Shown here piece by piece: positions 26,292-34,635 of a stretch of DNA of 64,000 nt (within the stretch, counting starts at the first letter, position 1; each line of letters starts with the position of its first letter). The notes beneath the pieces are model-generated. The model was not told the DNA's origin. It was given only the letters and a program-made list of their open reading frames with translations, and did no database searches. The DNA is taken from positions 1 through 64,000 of the forward strand of contig SFFE01000002.1 in NCBI GenBank assembly GCA_004556965.1, in the 5' to 3' direction. The stretch comes from Clostridiales bacterium (GTDB taxonomy: Bacteria; Bacillota; Clostridia; Oscillospirales; Oscillospiraceae). Both the position numbers and the translations under genes were made by a program.

Positions 26292-27187
26292 GCGCGCGGC
26301 GATATGTGGCGGTGGTCGGCGCCGTGAATATGGACATCTGCGGCCGCCCGCTGAAAAAGCTGATCTTCCGCGACTCGAACCCCGGCACCCTGCAGCTCAC
26401 GCCCGGCGGCGTGGGGCGCAACATTGCGCACAATCTGCGCCTGCTGGGGGAGAATGTGACCTTCCTCACCGTCTTCGGTGAGGACGCATACGCGGAAACG
26501 CTTCGGCGCGACTGCGCGGCGCTTGGTATGGATCTCTCCTGCGCCGAGACGATCCGCGGCGGACGCACGTCGTCGTATCTGTACATCACGGACGAGCACG
26601 GCGAAATGCAGCTCGCCATCTGCGATACAGACATTTCCAATTGCATTACGCCGGACTATCTCGCATCGCACCTCGACGTGCTCAACGGCGCTGCCGCTGT
26701 GGTGATGGACGGCAACCTCACCGAGGAGACCATTTCATGGCTCGGGGCGCACTGCACTGCGCCGCTCTTCGCCGATCCCGTGTCGGTCACGAAGGCGGAG
26801 CGGATGCGCGCTTCGCTCGGGCGCATCCACACCTTCAAGCCGAACCTCACCGAGGGACAGAACCTCACCGGCGAAACGGAGCCGGAGGCCATTGCCCGCG
26901 CCATGCTTGCGCAGGGCGTGCAGCGTGTGTTTCTCAGCATGGGGCCGGATGGGATCCTGGCTGCGCAGGGGGACGCGCTCGCGCATCTCCCATGCCTGCC
27001 GACCCGGCTGGTGAACACCACCGGCGGCGGCGATGCGGTGATGGCGGCGCTCGTGTGGTCGTTCGTGCACGGGCTGGATCTGCGCGCGTCCGCCGCTGCG
27101 GCGTTGCGCGCCGGCAAGTGCACCGTCGAGTACAATGGGACGAACAATCCCGCGCTGTCGCCCAGTCTTTTAACGGAAAATAGTTGA
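26288..27187 (+). CDS. PfkB-family carbohydrate/nucleoside kinase
   Basis: A 299-residue ribokinase-fold kinase. N-terminal VVGAVNMDICGRP and TPGGVGRNIAHNLRLLG are the substrate-side signature; the C-terminal NTTGGGDAVMAAL contains the catalytic aspartate (family usual GAGD, here GGGD). The GGVGRNIA pattern resembles pseudouridine kinases (PsuK), but sugar kinases share it, so I leave the substrate open. It overlaps glgP by 4 nt, so it is co-translated with a glycogen phosphorylase, an unusual partner for a pseudouridine kinase. A bidirectional terminator follows. Confidence 0.8.
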   Translation: MSARRYVAVVGAVNMDICGRPLKKLIFRDSNPGTLQLTPGGVGRNIAHNLRLLGENVTFLTVFGEDAYAETLRRDCAALGMDLSCAETIRGGRTSSYLYITDEHGEMQLAICDTDISNCITPDYLASHLDVLNGAAAVVMDGNLTEETISWLGAHCTAPLFADPVSVTKAERMRASLGRIHTFKPNLTEGQNLTGETEPEAIARAMLAQGVQRVFLSMGPDGILAAQGDALAHLPCLPTRLVNTTGGGDAVMAALVWSFVHGLDLRASAAAALRAGKCTVEYNGTNNPALSPSLLTENS

Positions 27188-27201
27188 CATAATTTATAAC
27201 A

Positions 27202-27236
27202 AAAATGCAGGTGAATGTAAGATTCACCTGCATTTT
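27202..27236. terminator. Bidirectional terminator after the glgP-kinase operon
   Basis: Near-perfect palindrome with arms AAAATGCAGGTGAAT (27202-27216) and ATTCACCTGCATTTT (27222-27236). The A- and T-runs let it act from both strands. Confidence 0.85.
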
Positions 27237-27289
27237 AGACTGTCAAAGCCCCGGCGAAGCCTCCCCCGTGTAAGGAGCGGTGGCTGTCT

Positions 27290-27548
27290 ATCATCAAATC
27301 CGAAACACTGTTTCGGATTTGAAAGGAAGAGCGGGGAAGCGGATAACGTCCAAACGGACTCGCTCCATTTCGCTTCCCGGCTCGCCCGGAAAGCTTCACA
27401 TTCGCTCCTCCGTTTCTCCTCAACAAAACCGAAATGTGTTTCGGTTTTGGAAGGACGAGCAGCGGAATGAGTGCGCTTTCCCGCTTGTCGGGGAAGCAAA
27501 TGATATGGAGCTTGCGAGGACGCGAGCGCGCCCGTTCTGACGTTATCG
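27290..27548 (-). repeat. Compound multi-hairpin repeat between the kinase and the phosphoesterase
   Basis: On the minus strand it starts CCGATAACGTCAGAACGGGCG, the same edge as behind xfp. It is longer than other copies because it seems to hold two nested elements: hairpins CCGAAAC/GTTTCGG occur at about 27295-27321 and 27422-27449, each following a TTCC-type edge. The 27240-27290 stretch next to it resembles the two-hairpin repeat (AGCCTCCCCC...). No gene is supported in 27188-27540. Confidence 0.65.
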
Positions 27549-27605
27549 GCTGCTCGGTTCGCAGCGCTCTGTGCTGAAGATCCAGTCTTCCAAATCGGTA
27601 TCCAT
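27543..27605 (-). CDS. Possible 20-residue small protein
   Basis: A very short frame on the minus strand (ATG at 27605, TAA at 27543) reading MDTDLEDWIF...PSSR. It is preceded by GGGGGTG at 6 nt, a plausible ribosome site. That site can pair with CACCCCC 34 nt further upstream (27651-27657), with a GCATA/TATGC stem inside, so it may be hidden in a hairpin. The stop codon falls in the conserved edge of the intergenic repeat, as for xfp. It lies 67 nt after the phosphoesterase gene on the same strand. Could be chance. Confidence 0.3.
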   Translation of the reverse strand: MDTDLEDWIFSTERCEPSSR

Positions 27606-27672
27606 ATCTTCACCCCCGTAAGTTTTCGCATACGGTCATTCTATGCATCTGGGGGTGAAAAATTGCACGAAA

Positions 27673-28530
27673 TCAATTCGTGGTGCGCAATGTGAGACAC
27701 ACAATTTCGGGATTGTTCAGCAGGCGCGGGAGCTGCGCGATCTGGCCGAGACCGCGCGAGACGATCATCTGATATTGCCCGGAGGCGAACATGCCGGCGG
27801 TGTAGTCCGGAAACAGAGTGCGGTCGGTGCCGATCAGGCCGCCGACGCCGGGCAGACGGACGATGCCGCCGTGCGCGTGACCGCAGAGGATCACGTCCAC
27901 CGGCAGCGTCGGATATTCCTCGACCCAGTAATTCCGGTGGCCGAGCAGCACGGTGAACGCGCCGGGGTGTTCCGCCTGCACCGCTGCGGCGACCTCGTCC
28001 GGCTTGAGCATGTCGGCGAGACCGTTCGGGTCGTCCACGCCCGCGAGGATGATGCTGCCGGCGCCGCGCTGCAGCGTGACAAATTCGTTGCGCAGGCAGG
28101 TGACGCCCGCGTCCGCAAGGCCGTCGAACAGCGCGGAGATGGCGTGGGACGCCCAATCGTGGTTGCCGCTGACGAAATACACCGGCGCGAGCGGCACGAG
28201 CTGCCGCGCGAGCGCGAGTGTGACCGGGATCTGGTCTTCGGCTTCGATGAAATCGCCCGTGAGCACGATGAGATCGGGCTGCGCCGCCGCAACGGCGCGC
28301 ACCAGCCGCGCGTTGTCCTTGCCGAATTCCGCCGCGTGCAGGTCGGAGAGCTGCACGATGCGAAAGCCGTCGAAGTCCGCCGGAAGCCGCGCGGATGTGA
28401 CGGTGTAGTCTGTCGTGACGAGCCGGTTTGCGCTGTCGGCAAACAGCAGCGCGAACAGCGCGGCGAGCATCAGCAGCACGGCGAGCGCGATGCGGAAGCT
28501 ATGCAGTTTTTTCGGAGCTTTTTCTGCCAT
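27673..28530 (-). CDS. Membrane-anchored metallophosphoesterase
   Basis: A calcineurin-like phosphoesterase of 285 residues. After a short basic start, residues about 12-32 form one membrane segment, so the catalytic domain probably faces outside. The metal motifs run in order: QLSDLHAAEFG, LTGDFI, SGNHDW, and ILCGHAHGG. This resembles the YkuE/YaeI group, which acts on lipid or phosphodiester substrates; the actual substrate is unknown. The ATG at 28530 has AAAGGA upstream. It diverges from the foldase gene. Confidence 0.85.
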   Translation of the reverse strand: MAEKAPKKLHSFRIALAVLLMLAALFALLFADSANRLVTTDYTVTSARLPADFDGFRIVQLSDLHAAEFGKDNARLVRAVAAAQPDLIVLTGDFIEAEDQIPVTLALARQLVPLAPVYFVSGNHDWASHAISALFDGLADAGVTCLRNEFVTLQRGAGSIILAGVDDPNGLADMLKPDEVAAAVQAEHPGAFTVLLGHRNYWVEEYPTLPVDVILCGHAHGGIVRLPGVGGLIGTDRTLFPDYTAGMFASGQYQMIVSRGLGQIAQLPRLLNNPEIVCLTLRTTN

Positions 28531-28694
28531 GGAGGATTCCTTTCCAGCGGAGGGATTGAACCTGTGTATTGTACCACGCGCGGCGGCGCGAGACAAGTGG
28601 GAGGCGCAGTCGGGCCGTCTGCCGCCGCACCGGACAGTACCGTCCGCTGCCGCACCCGAAAATCTGCACAATCTTTGGAACGCTGTGAAAACAC

Positions 28695-28723
28695 TTGAAA
28701 GTGGAAGGGGAGTGCGGTATAAT
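28695..28723 (+). promoter_or_regulatory. Promoter of the parvulin foldase gene
   Basis: TTGAAA (28695-28700), 17 nt, TATAAT (28718-28723). The leader is about 70 nt with an AAGGTG ribosome site 8 nt before the ATG. Confidence 0.75.
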
Positions 28724-28798
28724 GCTATCGCTAATTATAATAGCGGATTCTGTTTTTCATTGCAGCATCTATCTCACAAAGGTTAAGGTGAATCACGC

Positions 28799-30367
28799 AT
28801 GAGTGCATCTCAGGACAAAAAAAGACGCGTGGAAGAGCGCGGACTGGGCACCGAACGGCGCATGGTCGCCGCGGAGAAGGAGGCCAAGGAGCGCAAAAAG
28901 AGCAAGATCAAGTGGACGGTCGGCACGATCATTGTCGTGCTGCTGATCGCCGCCATCCTCATCGGCAACTCGAATCTGTTCTATACCGCGCAGACCGCCG
29001 TCAAAGTTGGCGACGTGAAATATTCCGCGGCTGACGTCAACTACTATTATATGAGCATCCGCAACCAGTTCATGAACTATGGCATCATCGACAGCCAGAC
29101 GCCGCTGGATCAGCAGGCGTGCACATATGACAGCTCGTTTGACACGTGGGACGATTATCTCCGCGACGCCGCGGTGAAGCAGCTCGTGCAGGTGACCGCA
29201 ATGTGCAAGGCCGCCGGGGATGCGGGCATGACCCTCACGGAGGAGGATCAGAACAGCATCGACGAGCAGCTTGCCGAGCTGGAGATCTCTGCCAAGGACT
29301 ATGGCTACAGCTCCGCGAATAAGTATCTGGCCGCGGCGTACGGCCACGGCGTGACGAAAAAGGTCGTGCGCAATCTGATGGAGCAGGAAACGCTGGCTTC
29401 GAAGTATGCCGAGTCGCAGCACAACAGCTATACGTACACGGACGAGCAGATTCAGGAGACGTATGCCGAGCACGCCGACGAGTATGATACCTTTGATTAT
29501 ATGTACTATCTGGTGCAGGCAGAGAAGGTCGAGAGCACGGATACGGACGGCAATACCTCCAGCGCCGTGACGGACGAGACGATGGCCGCCGCCAAAGCGA
29601 CTGCCGAGCGGATCGCAGCCTCCGTACGCGATGCGGACAGCTTCAAGGACGCGGTCGCCGAGTACGGGGTCGCCACGGCCGTGCAGGATTCCGAGGGCAA
29701 TGCCACCGGCGAGACGACGCCGGCCGAGCCGACGGTTGTCGAAAGCAATTCGGGCCAGAACTTCAGCAGCATGCCGTTTGCCGAGTGGATCTACAGCGCG
29801 GACCGTGCTGCCAACGACGTCACCACCGCCGAGGCGTCGGGCAGCGGCTACTATGTGATCCTGTTCCAGAGCCGCGGAACGAACGATTACAACACCGTTT
29901 CCGTGCGCCACATCCTGATCAAGGCCGTGGATGCGGACGAAGACGGCGCCTATTCCGACGAGGAGAAGGCCGCCGCGAAGGAACGCATTGAGGCAATCTA
30001 TGACGAGTGGAAGCAGGGCGACATGACCGAGGACAGCTTTGCACAGCTTGCCAATGACAAGAGCGAGGACACCGGTTCCAACACCAACGGCGGCCTGTAT
30101 GAGAACATCTACAAGGGTCAGATGGTCGAGGGATTCAACGATTTCTGCTTTGACCCCAGCCGTCAGAGCGGCGATGTGGACATCGTCTATGGCGAGAGCA
30201 GCAGCTATGCCGGCTATCATCTGGTCTATTTCGTCGGCACGGGTATGCGCTATTGCGACTATCTGGCCGACCAGCTCCTGCGCAGCGACGATTACAGCGC
30301 ATGGCAGGAGGAATATCTCGCCGGCTGGAGCGCGGAGCAGTGCCACGCAATGAAATACGTCGGATAA
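28799..30367 (+). CDS. Membrane-anchored parvulin-type peptidyl-prolyl isomerase
   Basis: A 522-residue foldase probably acting on secreted proteins at the outer face. The first 38 residues are highly charged and cytosolic, followed by a membrane segment (about 39-58). A SurA-like N-terminal chaperone region with long helices comes next. The parvulin domain begins near residue 368 with SVRHILIKA and includes NGGLYENIYKGQMVEGFNDFCFD. No lipobox is present, so unlike PrsA it is held by an uncleaved anchor. It is acidic and rich in Ser/Thr/Asp in the linker (about 250-330). A repeat element begins just after its TAA. Confidence 0.85.
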   Translation: MSASQDKKRRVEERGLGTERRMVAAEKEAKERKKSKIKWTVGTIIVVLLIAAILIGNSNLFYTAQTAVKVGDVKYSAADVNYYYMSIRNQFMNYGIIDSQTPLDQQACTYDSSFDTWDDYLRDAAVKQLVQVTAMCKAAGDAGMTLTEEDQNSIDEQLAELEISAKDYGYSSANKYLAAAYGHGVTKKVVRNLMEQETLASKYAESQHNSYTYTDEQIQETYAEHADEYDTFDYMYYLVQAEKVESTDTDGNTSSAVTDETMAAAKATAERIAASVRDADSFKDAVAEYGVATAVQDSEGNATGETTPAEPTVVESNSGQNFSSMPFAEWIYSADRAANDVTTAEASGSGYYVILFQSRGTNDYNTVSVRHILIKAVDADEDGAYSDEEKAAAKERIEAIYDEWKQGDMTEDSFAQLANDKSEDTGSNTNGGLYENIYKGQMVEGFNDFCFDPSRQSGDVDIVYGESSSYAGYHLVYFVGTGMRYCDYLADQLLRSDDYSAWQEEYLAGWSAEQCHAMKYVG

Positions 30368-30369
30368 GC

Positions 30370-30500
30370 TCAGAATGACAGGGTAAGGTCGTGGGGTGGC
30401 GCAAACGCCGCCCCACTGACCGACCCTGTCATTCTTCGCCACTTGCAGCGAGACCACTTGCGTTGGGTCTCCCTGCGAGGAAGGGAAACAAGGTGGCGGC
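30370..30500 (+). repeat. Multi-hairpin intergenic repeat, copy behind the foldase gene
   Basis: Begins TCAGAATGACAGGG right after the stop. Outer arms AGAATGACAGGGT and ACCCTGTCATTCT enclose the inner stem GTGGGGTGGCG/CGCCGCCCCAC. Then TTCTTCGCC and a second hairpin region around GAGACC/GGGTCTC. The AGAATGACAG arm is shared with the prfB copy, the GAGACC..GGGTCTC hairpin with the copy near 63720. A further GGCGGCG/CGCCGCC hairpin lies at about 30493-30512. Confidence 0.7.
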
Positions 30501-30534
30501 GCAAACGCCGCCGGTGACAAGGAGCGTGCAACGG

Positions 30535-30693
30535 ATGCCAAACAAGATGAAAACGGAGCGGTACGACGCACGGAAGCTCTCTGCGTCCGCGCTGGCAGAC
30601 CTGCTGGCGGCGGAGGAGAAAAACGGCTGGACGGTCGTGTCCGCCGGATATGAGGGCGACGAATTCGTCGTCTCGTTCGAGCGGGAGGACTGA
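30535..30693 (+). CDS. Small protein of unknown function (52 residues)
   Basis: MPNKMKTERYDARKL..., 52 residues, acidic at the C terminus (FERED), no membrane segment or motif I recognise. AAGGAG lies 10 nt before the ATG. It ends 1 nt before the GTG of tcdA, whose ribosome site GGGAGG is inside its last codons, so the two are probably co-translated. Normal base composition for the region supports a real gene. Confidence 0.6.
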   Translation: MPNKMKTERYDARKLSASALADLLAAEEKNGWTVVSAGYEGDEFVVSFERED

Positions 30694-30694
30694 C

Positions 30695-31405
30695 GTGCAC
30701 CAGCAAACGATTCGGACGGAAATGCTGCTCGGCGCGGCGGCTATGGAGCGGCTGCGCGGCAGTCATGTGGCCGTGCTCGGGCTCGGCGGCGTGGGAAGCT
30801 GGTGCGCCGAGGCGCTGGCGCGCACGGGCGTCGGGGAGCTGACGCTCGTGGACGAGGACGTCGTCGGAGAGAGCAACCTGAACCGCCAGTGCTGCGCCCT
30901 GCACTCCACGCTCGGCCAGCCAAAGGCCGCGGTCATGGCCGCGCGCGTGCGCGATATCGACCCGAAGATTGTCGTCCATCCCATGGTCGCGCGCTATGAG
31001 GCTGCGTCGCGCGAGTCGTTTTTCGCCGCGCGGTATGATTACATCGCCGACTGTATCGACCTCGTGTCATGCAAGGTCGATCTGATCTGCACGGCACACG
31101 CGCGCGGCGTGCCCATTCTATCCGCGCTCGGCACCGGCAACAAGGTCGACGCCAGCCGCTTCGTGCTGTGCGACCTGGCGGAGACGAGCGGCTGCCCGTT
31201 CGCGCGCGTGCTGCGGCGCGAGCTGCGCCGCGCCGGCATCGAGCACCACGACGTGGTCTTCAGCCCGGAGCAGGGGCTTACCCCGTCCCAGCCCGAAGCC
31301 CCGCCACCTGGCCGCCGCAGCGTGCCGGGGTCGCTCCCGTGGGTGCCGTCCAGCGCGGGACTTCTGATGGCGCAGGGCATTGTGCAGGCGCTTGTGCGCG
31401 CTTGA
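30695..31405 (+). CDS. tcdA: tRNA threonylcarbamoyladenosine dehydratase
   Basis: An E1-like enzyme that uses ATP to cyclise the t6A base next to the anticodon (ct6A). The 236-residue protein has the nucleotide motif VAVLGLGGVGSWCAEALARTGVG near residue 27, DEDVVGESNLNRQ, and ADCIDLVSCKVDLI. The GTG at 30695 is chosen for its GGGAGG site at 6 nt. Some relatives are named CsdL or YgdL. A terminator shared with the converging ABC operon follows. Confidence 0.9.
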   Translation: MHQQTIRTEMLLGAAAMERLRGSHVAVLGLGGVGSWCAEALARTGVGELTLVDEDVVGESNLNRQCCALHSTLGQPKAAVMAARVRDIDPKIVVHPMVARYEAASRESFFAARYDYIADCIDLVSCKVDLICTAHARGVPILSALGTGNKVDASRFVLCDLAETSGCPFARVLRRELRRAGIEHHDVVFSPEQGLTPSQPEAPPPGRRSVPGSLPWVPSSAGLLMAQGIVQALVRA

Positions 31406-31412
31406 AAAACCG

Positions 31413-31446
31413 AAAAAGGGAACGCCAGTTTGGCGTTCCCTTTTTG
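31413..31446. terminator. Bidirectional terminator between tcdA and the ABC operon
   Basis: AAAAAGGGAACGCCA (about 31415-31429) and TGGCGTTCCCTTTTT (about 31431-31445) form a 15-bp palindrome. A-run and T-run flank the stem on both sides, suitable for both converging operons. Confidence 0.85.
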
Positions 31447-31460
31447 CGTGTGTGGAATTT

Positions 31461-33053
31461 TTACAGCGCGTCGAAGATCGCGGCGCCGCGCGTTTTCAGC
31501 CAGCGGTACGTGGCGACGGTGGCTGCGAGCACCAGCAGCGTGCAGATGCTCACATACGGCAGCGGCGCGAGGTACCGGTACAGCAGCGCAAAATACAGCG
31601 CGGTCGGTGCGCCGGCGGCGAGAACGCCGATGAGCATCGTGAGCATCACGGGCATATCCTGTTTGATTGGGCGGCTCTCATCCGTCCAGTCAAAGTTCGG
31701 CCGGCGGAGATTTTCAATCAGGCCGAGGTTCCCCATAAACCACGCAAACAGCAGCGGCAGCACGAACATCAGAATGCCATACACAAAAGTGGGGCGGAAT
31801 ACCCACAAACACACCAATAAAAACAGGGTCATTGGCGGTAAAGTGGCGGTAAAGTGTAGTCTCAGCTTTGCCTGCAGCACCTCCCAGCCGGTGACAGGCG
31901 CGCTGCGCACGATCCACAGGCTGTGCCCTTCAAGCGAGACGCTCGGTGCGGTGAACAGCAGCATGCAGCAGAGGAACACCGCTGCGGCCGCCGCGAGCAG
32001 GGCGGAGGTGTTTCCATTCGCGCCCATTTCCAGCAGTATGGCGCACACGTCCTTGCGGAAAATGACGAGCGCGACGGCTCCGGCCAGCAGGAACACGACT
32101 GTGAGACCGGCGTTGAGCAGGTACACCGAGCTGGACAGCAGCCGCTTCCATTCGCGCCGCAGCAGCGCCTGCCGCGCTCCGGAGACTTTCAGAGATTTCT
32201 CACGGTACTCGATCTTGGCCAGCGCGTGCTTCGTTGTCGTGATGCGCAGGAAGAACGCGGAGAGCACGGCGTACACCACAGCGAACACTGCGAGACACAG
32301 CAGCACCGTCAGCAGCAGATGCAGCACGTTCCCGTTTGCGATCGCGTCGCCGAGCCAGTAGAGCGGCGCGGCGGAGCGCCACTGTGCGGCGGTCTGCACA
32401 CCGGTGACGGCGAGCTGCTGCACGACGGCCATCAGCTTGTTGTAGCCGTAGAAATACGCCGCGAGAAACAGCAGTGAGAACACCGTTGTCACAAGCGACT
32501 TGCGCCGCACGCGCGCCGTGATGAGGGCGAGCAGCCAGCCGAGCAGCGACGAGCACGCGCATGCGAGCAGTGGCAGCCCAAGCGCCACCAGAAGAAACGC
32601 GATCACGCCCATGACCGGCAGGGGCGCAACCCGCAGCCACACCACGAGCGCCGGAACGATCACGAGCAGCCCGAAGATCAGGTTATACACCAGCAGAGAT
32701 ACCATGCGCGACGCGAGGATCAGCCGCGGCGGGATCGGCATCGACAGCAGCAGCTCGTTGTCTTTGGCCTCAAAGAGCTGCGCCTTGGCCATGAACGCGG
32801 AGAAGATGAACATCACCGCGAATGCCGCCAGACCCATCAGCGCAAAGTAGAACCACCCAATGCCCGCGGCGGAAAACGGCCCGGCCAGCTCGCTGAAATA
32901 CATGCCGAACAAAAACGCGAGGCATCCGAACGCATACAGCATCAGCAGCGCAAAACCGATGGAGCGGCCCTTCGATCTTTTCTTTGTCCGGCTGCCGCCC
33001 GTGAACCACATGGCGTAGGCCAGAAGCCGGCTTTTCAGCAGCGCCTTAAACAT
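31461..33053 (-). CDS. ABC transporter permease of the ABC-2 exporter type
   Basis: A 530-residue integral membrane protein with about twelve hydrophobic segments in two blocks separated by a soluble loop (about residues 280-310, REWKRLLSS). The KDNELLLSMPI segment near residue 97 is typical of large Firmicutes ABC-2 exporter permeases. It overlaps the ATPase gene by 8 nt. The substrate cannot be read from sequence; the XRE regulator in the same operon suggests a stress- or peptide-responsive exporter. Confidence 0.8.
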   Translation of the reverse strand: MFKALLKSRLLAYAMWFTGGSRTKKRSKGRSIGFALLMLYAFGCLAFLFGMYFSELAGPFSAAGIGWFYFALMGLAAFAVMFIFSAFMAKAQLFEAKDNELLLSMPIPPRLILASRMVSLLVYNLIFGLLVIVPALVVWLRVAPLPVMGVIAFLLVALGLPLLACACSSLLGWLLALITARVRRKSLVTTVFSLLFLAAYFYGYNKLMAVVQQLAVTGVQTAAQWRSAAPLYWLGDAIANGNVLHLLLTVLLCLAVFAVVYAVLSAFFLRITTTKHALAKIEYREKSLKVSGARQALLRREWKRLLSSSVYLLNAGLTVVFLLAGAVALVIFRKDVCAILLEMGANGNTSALLAAAAAVFLCCMLLFTAPSVSLEGHSLWIVRSAPVTGWEVLQAKLRLHFTATLPPMTLFLLVCLWVFRPTFVYGILMFVLPLLFAWFMGNLGLIENLRRPNFDWTDESRPIKQDMPVMLTMLIGVLAAGAPTALYFALLYRYLAPLPYVSICTLLVLAATVATYRWLKTRGAAIFDAL

Positions 33054-33762
33054 CCGCGACCTCCTCCAGCTCCAGGAACACGTCCTCCAGCGAGCTGTCG
33101 CCGCGCACTTCCTCCATCGTCCCGGCGGTCACGAGCTTGCCGCCGCGGATGATCGCCACGCGGTCGCAGAGCTTTTCGGCCACCTCCAGCACGTGGGTGG
33201 AGAAGAAGATCGCGCCGCCCTTGTCGCAGTGCTCGCGCATGAGCTGCTTGAGCAGGTGCGCCGCCTTCGGATCGAGGCCGACGAACGGTTCGTCCATGAT
33301 GATGAGCTTCGGATCGTGCAGCAGCGCCGAGATGATGGCGAGCTTCTGCTTCATACCGTGGGAATACGCGCTCACGGGCTGGGCGAGGTCGCCCGTCAGC
33401 TCAAACGCGTCCGCATACCGCCGGATGCGCGCTTCGCGCTCCGCCTTCGGCACGGCGAAGATGTCCGCGATGAAGTTTAAGTACTGGATGCCGGACATGT
33501 ATTCGTACAGATCAGGATTGTCGGGGATGTACGCGATGACGCGCTTGCAGGCGATGGGATCGTCCTGCACGCACGTGCCGTTCACAAGCACGCGCCCCTC
33601 GTCCGGCTGCAGGATGCCGCAGCAGATCTTGATCGTCGTGGTTTTGCCGGCGCCGTTGTGGCCGATGAAGCCGCAGATCTCGCCCGGCGCGATGGAAAGC
33701 GTCAGGTGATCGACGGCGGCCTTGTCGCCGTAGCGCTTGGTGATGTTTTCAATGTGGAGCAT
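33046..33762 (-). CDS. ABC transporter ATP-binding protein
   Basis: The 238-residue ATPase powers the permease downstream. Walker A is GHNGAGKTT near residue 35, the signature is a variant YSHGMKQ, Walker B is LIIMDEP, and the switch histidine sits in STHVLEV. The ATG at 33762 (MLHIENITK) has a GGAGG site; the longer frame upstream is a shadow. It lies 40 nt after the XRE regulator gene. Confidence 0.9.
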   Translation of the reverse strand: MLHIENITKRYGDKAAVDHLTLSIAPGEICGFIGHNGAGKTTTIKICCGILQPDEGRVLVNGTCVQDDPIACKRVIAYIPDNPDLYEYMSGIQYLNFIADIFAVPKAEREARIRRYADAFELTGDLAQPVSAYSHGMKQKLAIISALLHDPKLIIMDEPFVGLDPKAAHLLKQLMREHCDKGGAIFFSTHVLEVAEKLCDRVAIIRGGKLVTAGTMEEVRGDSSLEDVFLELEEVADV

Positions 33763-33802
33763 AAGGTGGTTCCTCCAATATAAAAATATGCGGTTGCCCG
33801 CT

Positions 33803-34003
33803 TCATTCCGCATCCGTCCAGAACAGATCGTCCAGCGTACAGCCGAGCGTGCGGCAGATGGCGATGCAGAGCTTGACGGTGGGGTTGTAGTCGCCCTTTT
33901 CAATGGCATTGATCGTCTGACGCGACACGCCGACCGCCTCGGCCAGTTGCTGCTGCGACAGATCGTGTGCGGCGCGCGCCGCTTTGAGCTTCAGGTTCTT
34001 CAT
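33803..34003 (-). CDS. XRE-family transcriptional regulator, short form
   Basis: A 66-residue stand-alone helix-turn-helix protein: LSQQQLAEAVGVSRQTINAIEKGDYNPTVKLCIAICRTLGCTLDDLF covers nearly all of it. Such short regulators usually control their own operon together with a membrane partner. Here the gene overlaps the 179-residue membrane protein gene by 4 nt and precedes the ABC genes, so it probably regulates the exporter cassette. Confidence 0.85.
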   Translation of the reverse strand: MKNLKLKAARAAHDLSQQQLAEAVGVSRQTINAIEKGDYNPTVKLCIAICRTLGCTLDDLFWTDAE

Positions 34004-34539
34004 ACGTCCTCACGCTTCCCCTGCCACACGCGGATGGCCGCGACGATCAGGATGACCAGAAACATTCCCCCGACCAGAAGGTTTACGCTGTGGTAGGTCA
34101 GCATGCCGTGCTCGACGATCGGGTCGCCGCCGGTGACCAGATTCCAGACGCCGATGCCGAGGTTCAGCACCGTCACGAGCGCGAAGATGCCAAGGTAGGT
34201 AGCCGGCTTTTCATTCACGGCAAAGTATGCGTCGTTCAAAATCGCCACGACGGCAAATACCGTGACCGACAAAAATACGCCGAGAAAGCAGCCGGTGTAC
34301 GTGTCCCACAGGCGGATATCCGCTGCCAGTTCAAACAGACCCCACCCGAGCAAATAAAACAGCACCGTGAAAAACGCATACCGGTACGCCCGTCCGCGCG
34401 CGACTACCTGCCGCTCGTCAAACTGTGCGTTGGCGCACTTACCGCGCCGTTTTGTAACGACCATAAGAATGCCGTACACCAAAAACACAAGAAGAATCCC
34501 GGCAATCACGCCGAGCGCGTAGGAAAGACTTTTTCCCAT
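34000..34539 (-). CDS. Membrane protein paired with the XRE regulator
   Basis: A 179-residue protein with about five membrane segments and a short cytosolic loop KRRGKCANAQFDERQVVARGRAYRYAF near residue 32. The DERQ-x-RGRAY motif recurs in small Clostridia membrane proteins placed next to short XRE regulators. Its stop overlaps the regulator ATG (ATGA). It may sense membrane stress or tune the regulator, but this is inference. First gene of the cassette. Confidence 0.65.
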   Translation of the reverse strand: MGKSLSYALGVIAGILLVFLVYGILMVVTKRRGKCANAQFDERQVVARGRAYRYAFFTVLFYLLGWGLFELAADIRLWDTYTGCFLGVFLSVTVFAVVAILNDAYFAVNEKPATYLGIFALVTVLNLGIGVWNLVTGGDPIVEHGMLTYHSVNLLVGGMFLVILIVAAIRVWQGKREDV

Positions 34540-34635
34540 TTTGACCGCCTCCGAGCTAAGATGGTCTGAGCATACTACAGAGACGACAAAACGTCAAGTA
34601 TAATTTACAAAAAGTCTGATTGATTTCAACTTTTG

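Noticed and set aside
27224..27631. A 135-codon minus-strand frame in the intergenic repeat
   Set aside because: It runs through palindromic repeat DNA with no motif; only the short 20-codon frame at its upstream end has a ribosome site.
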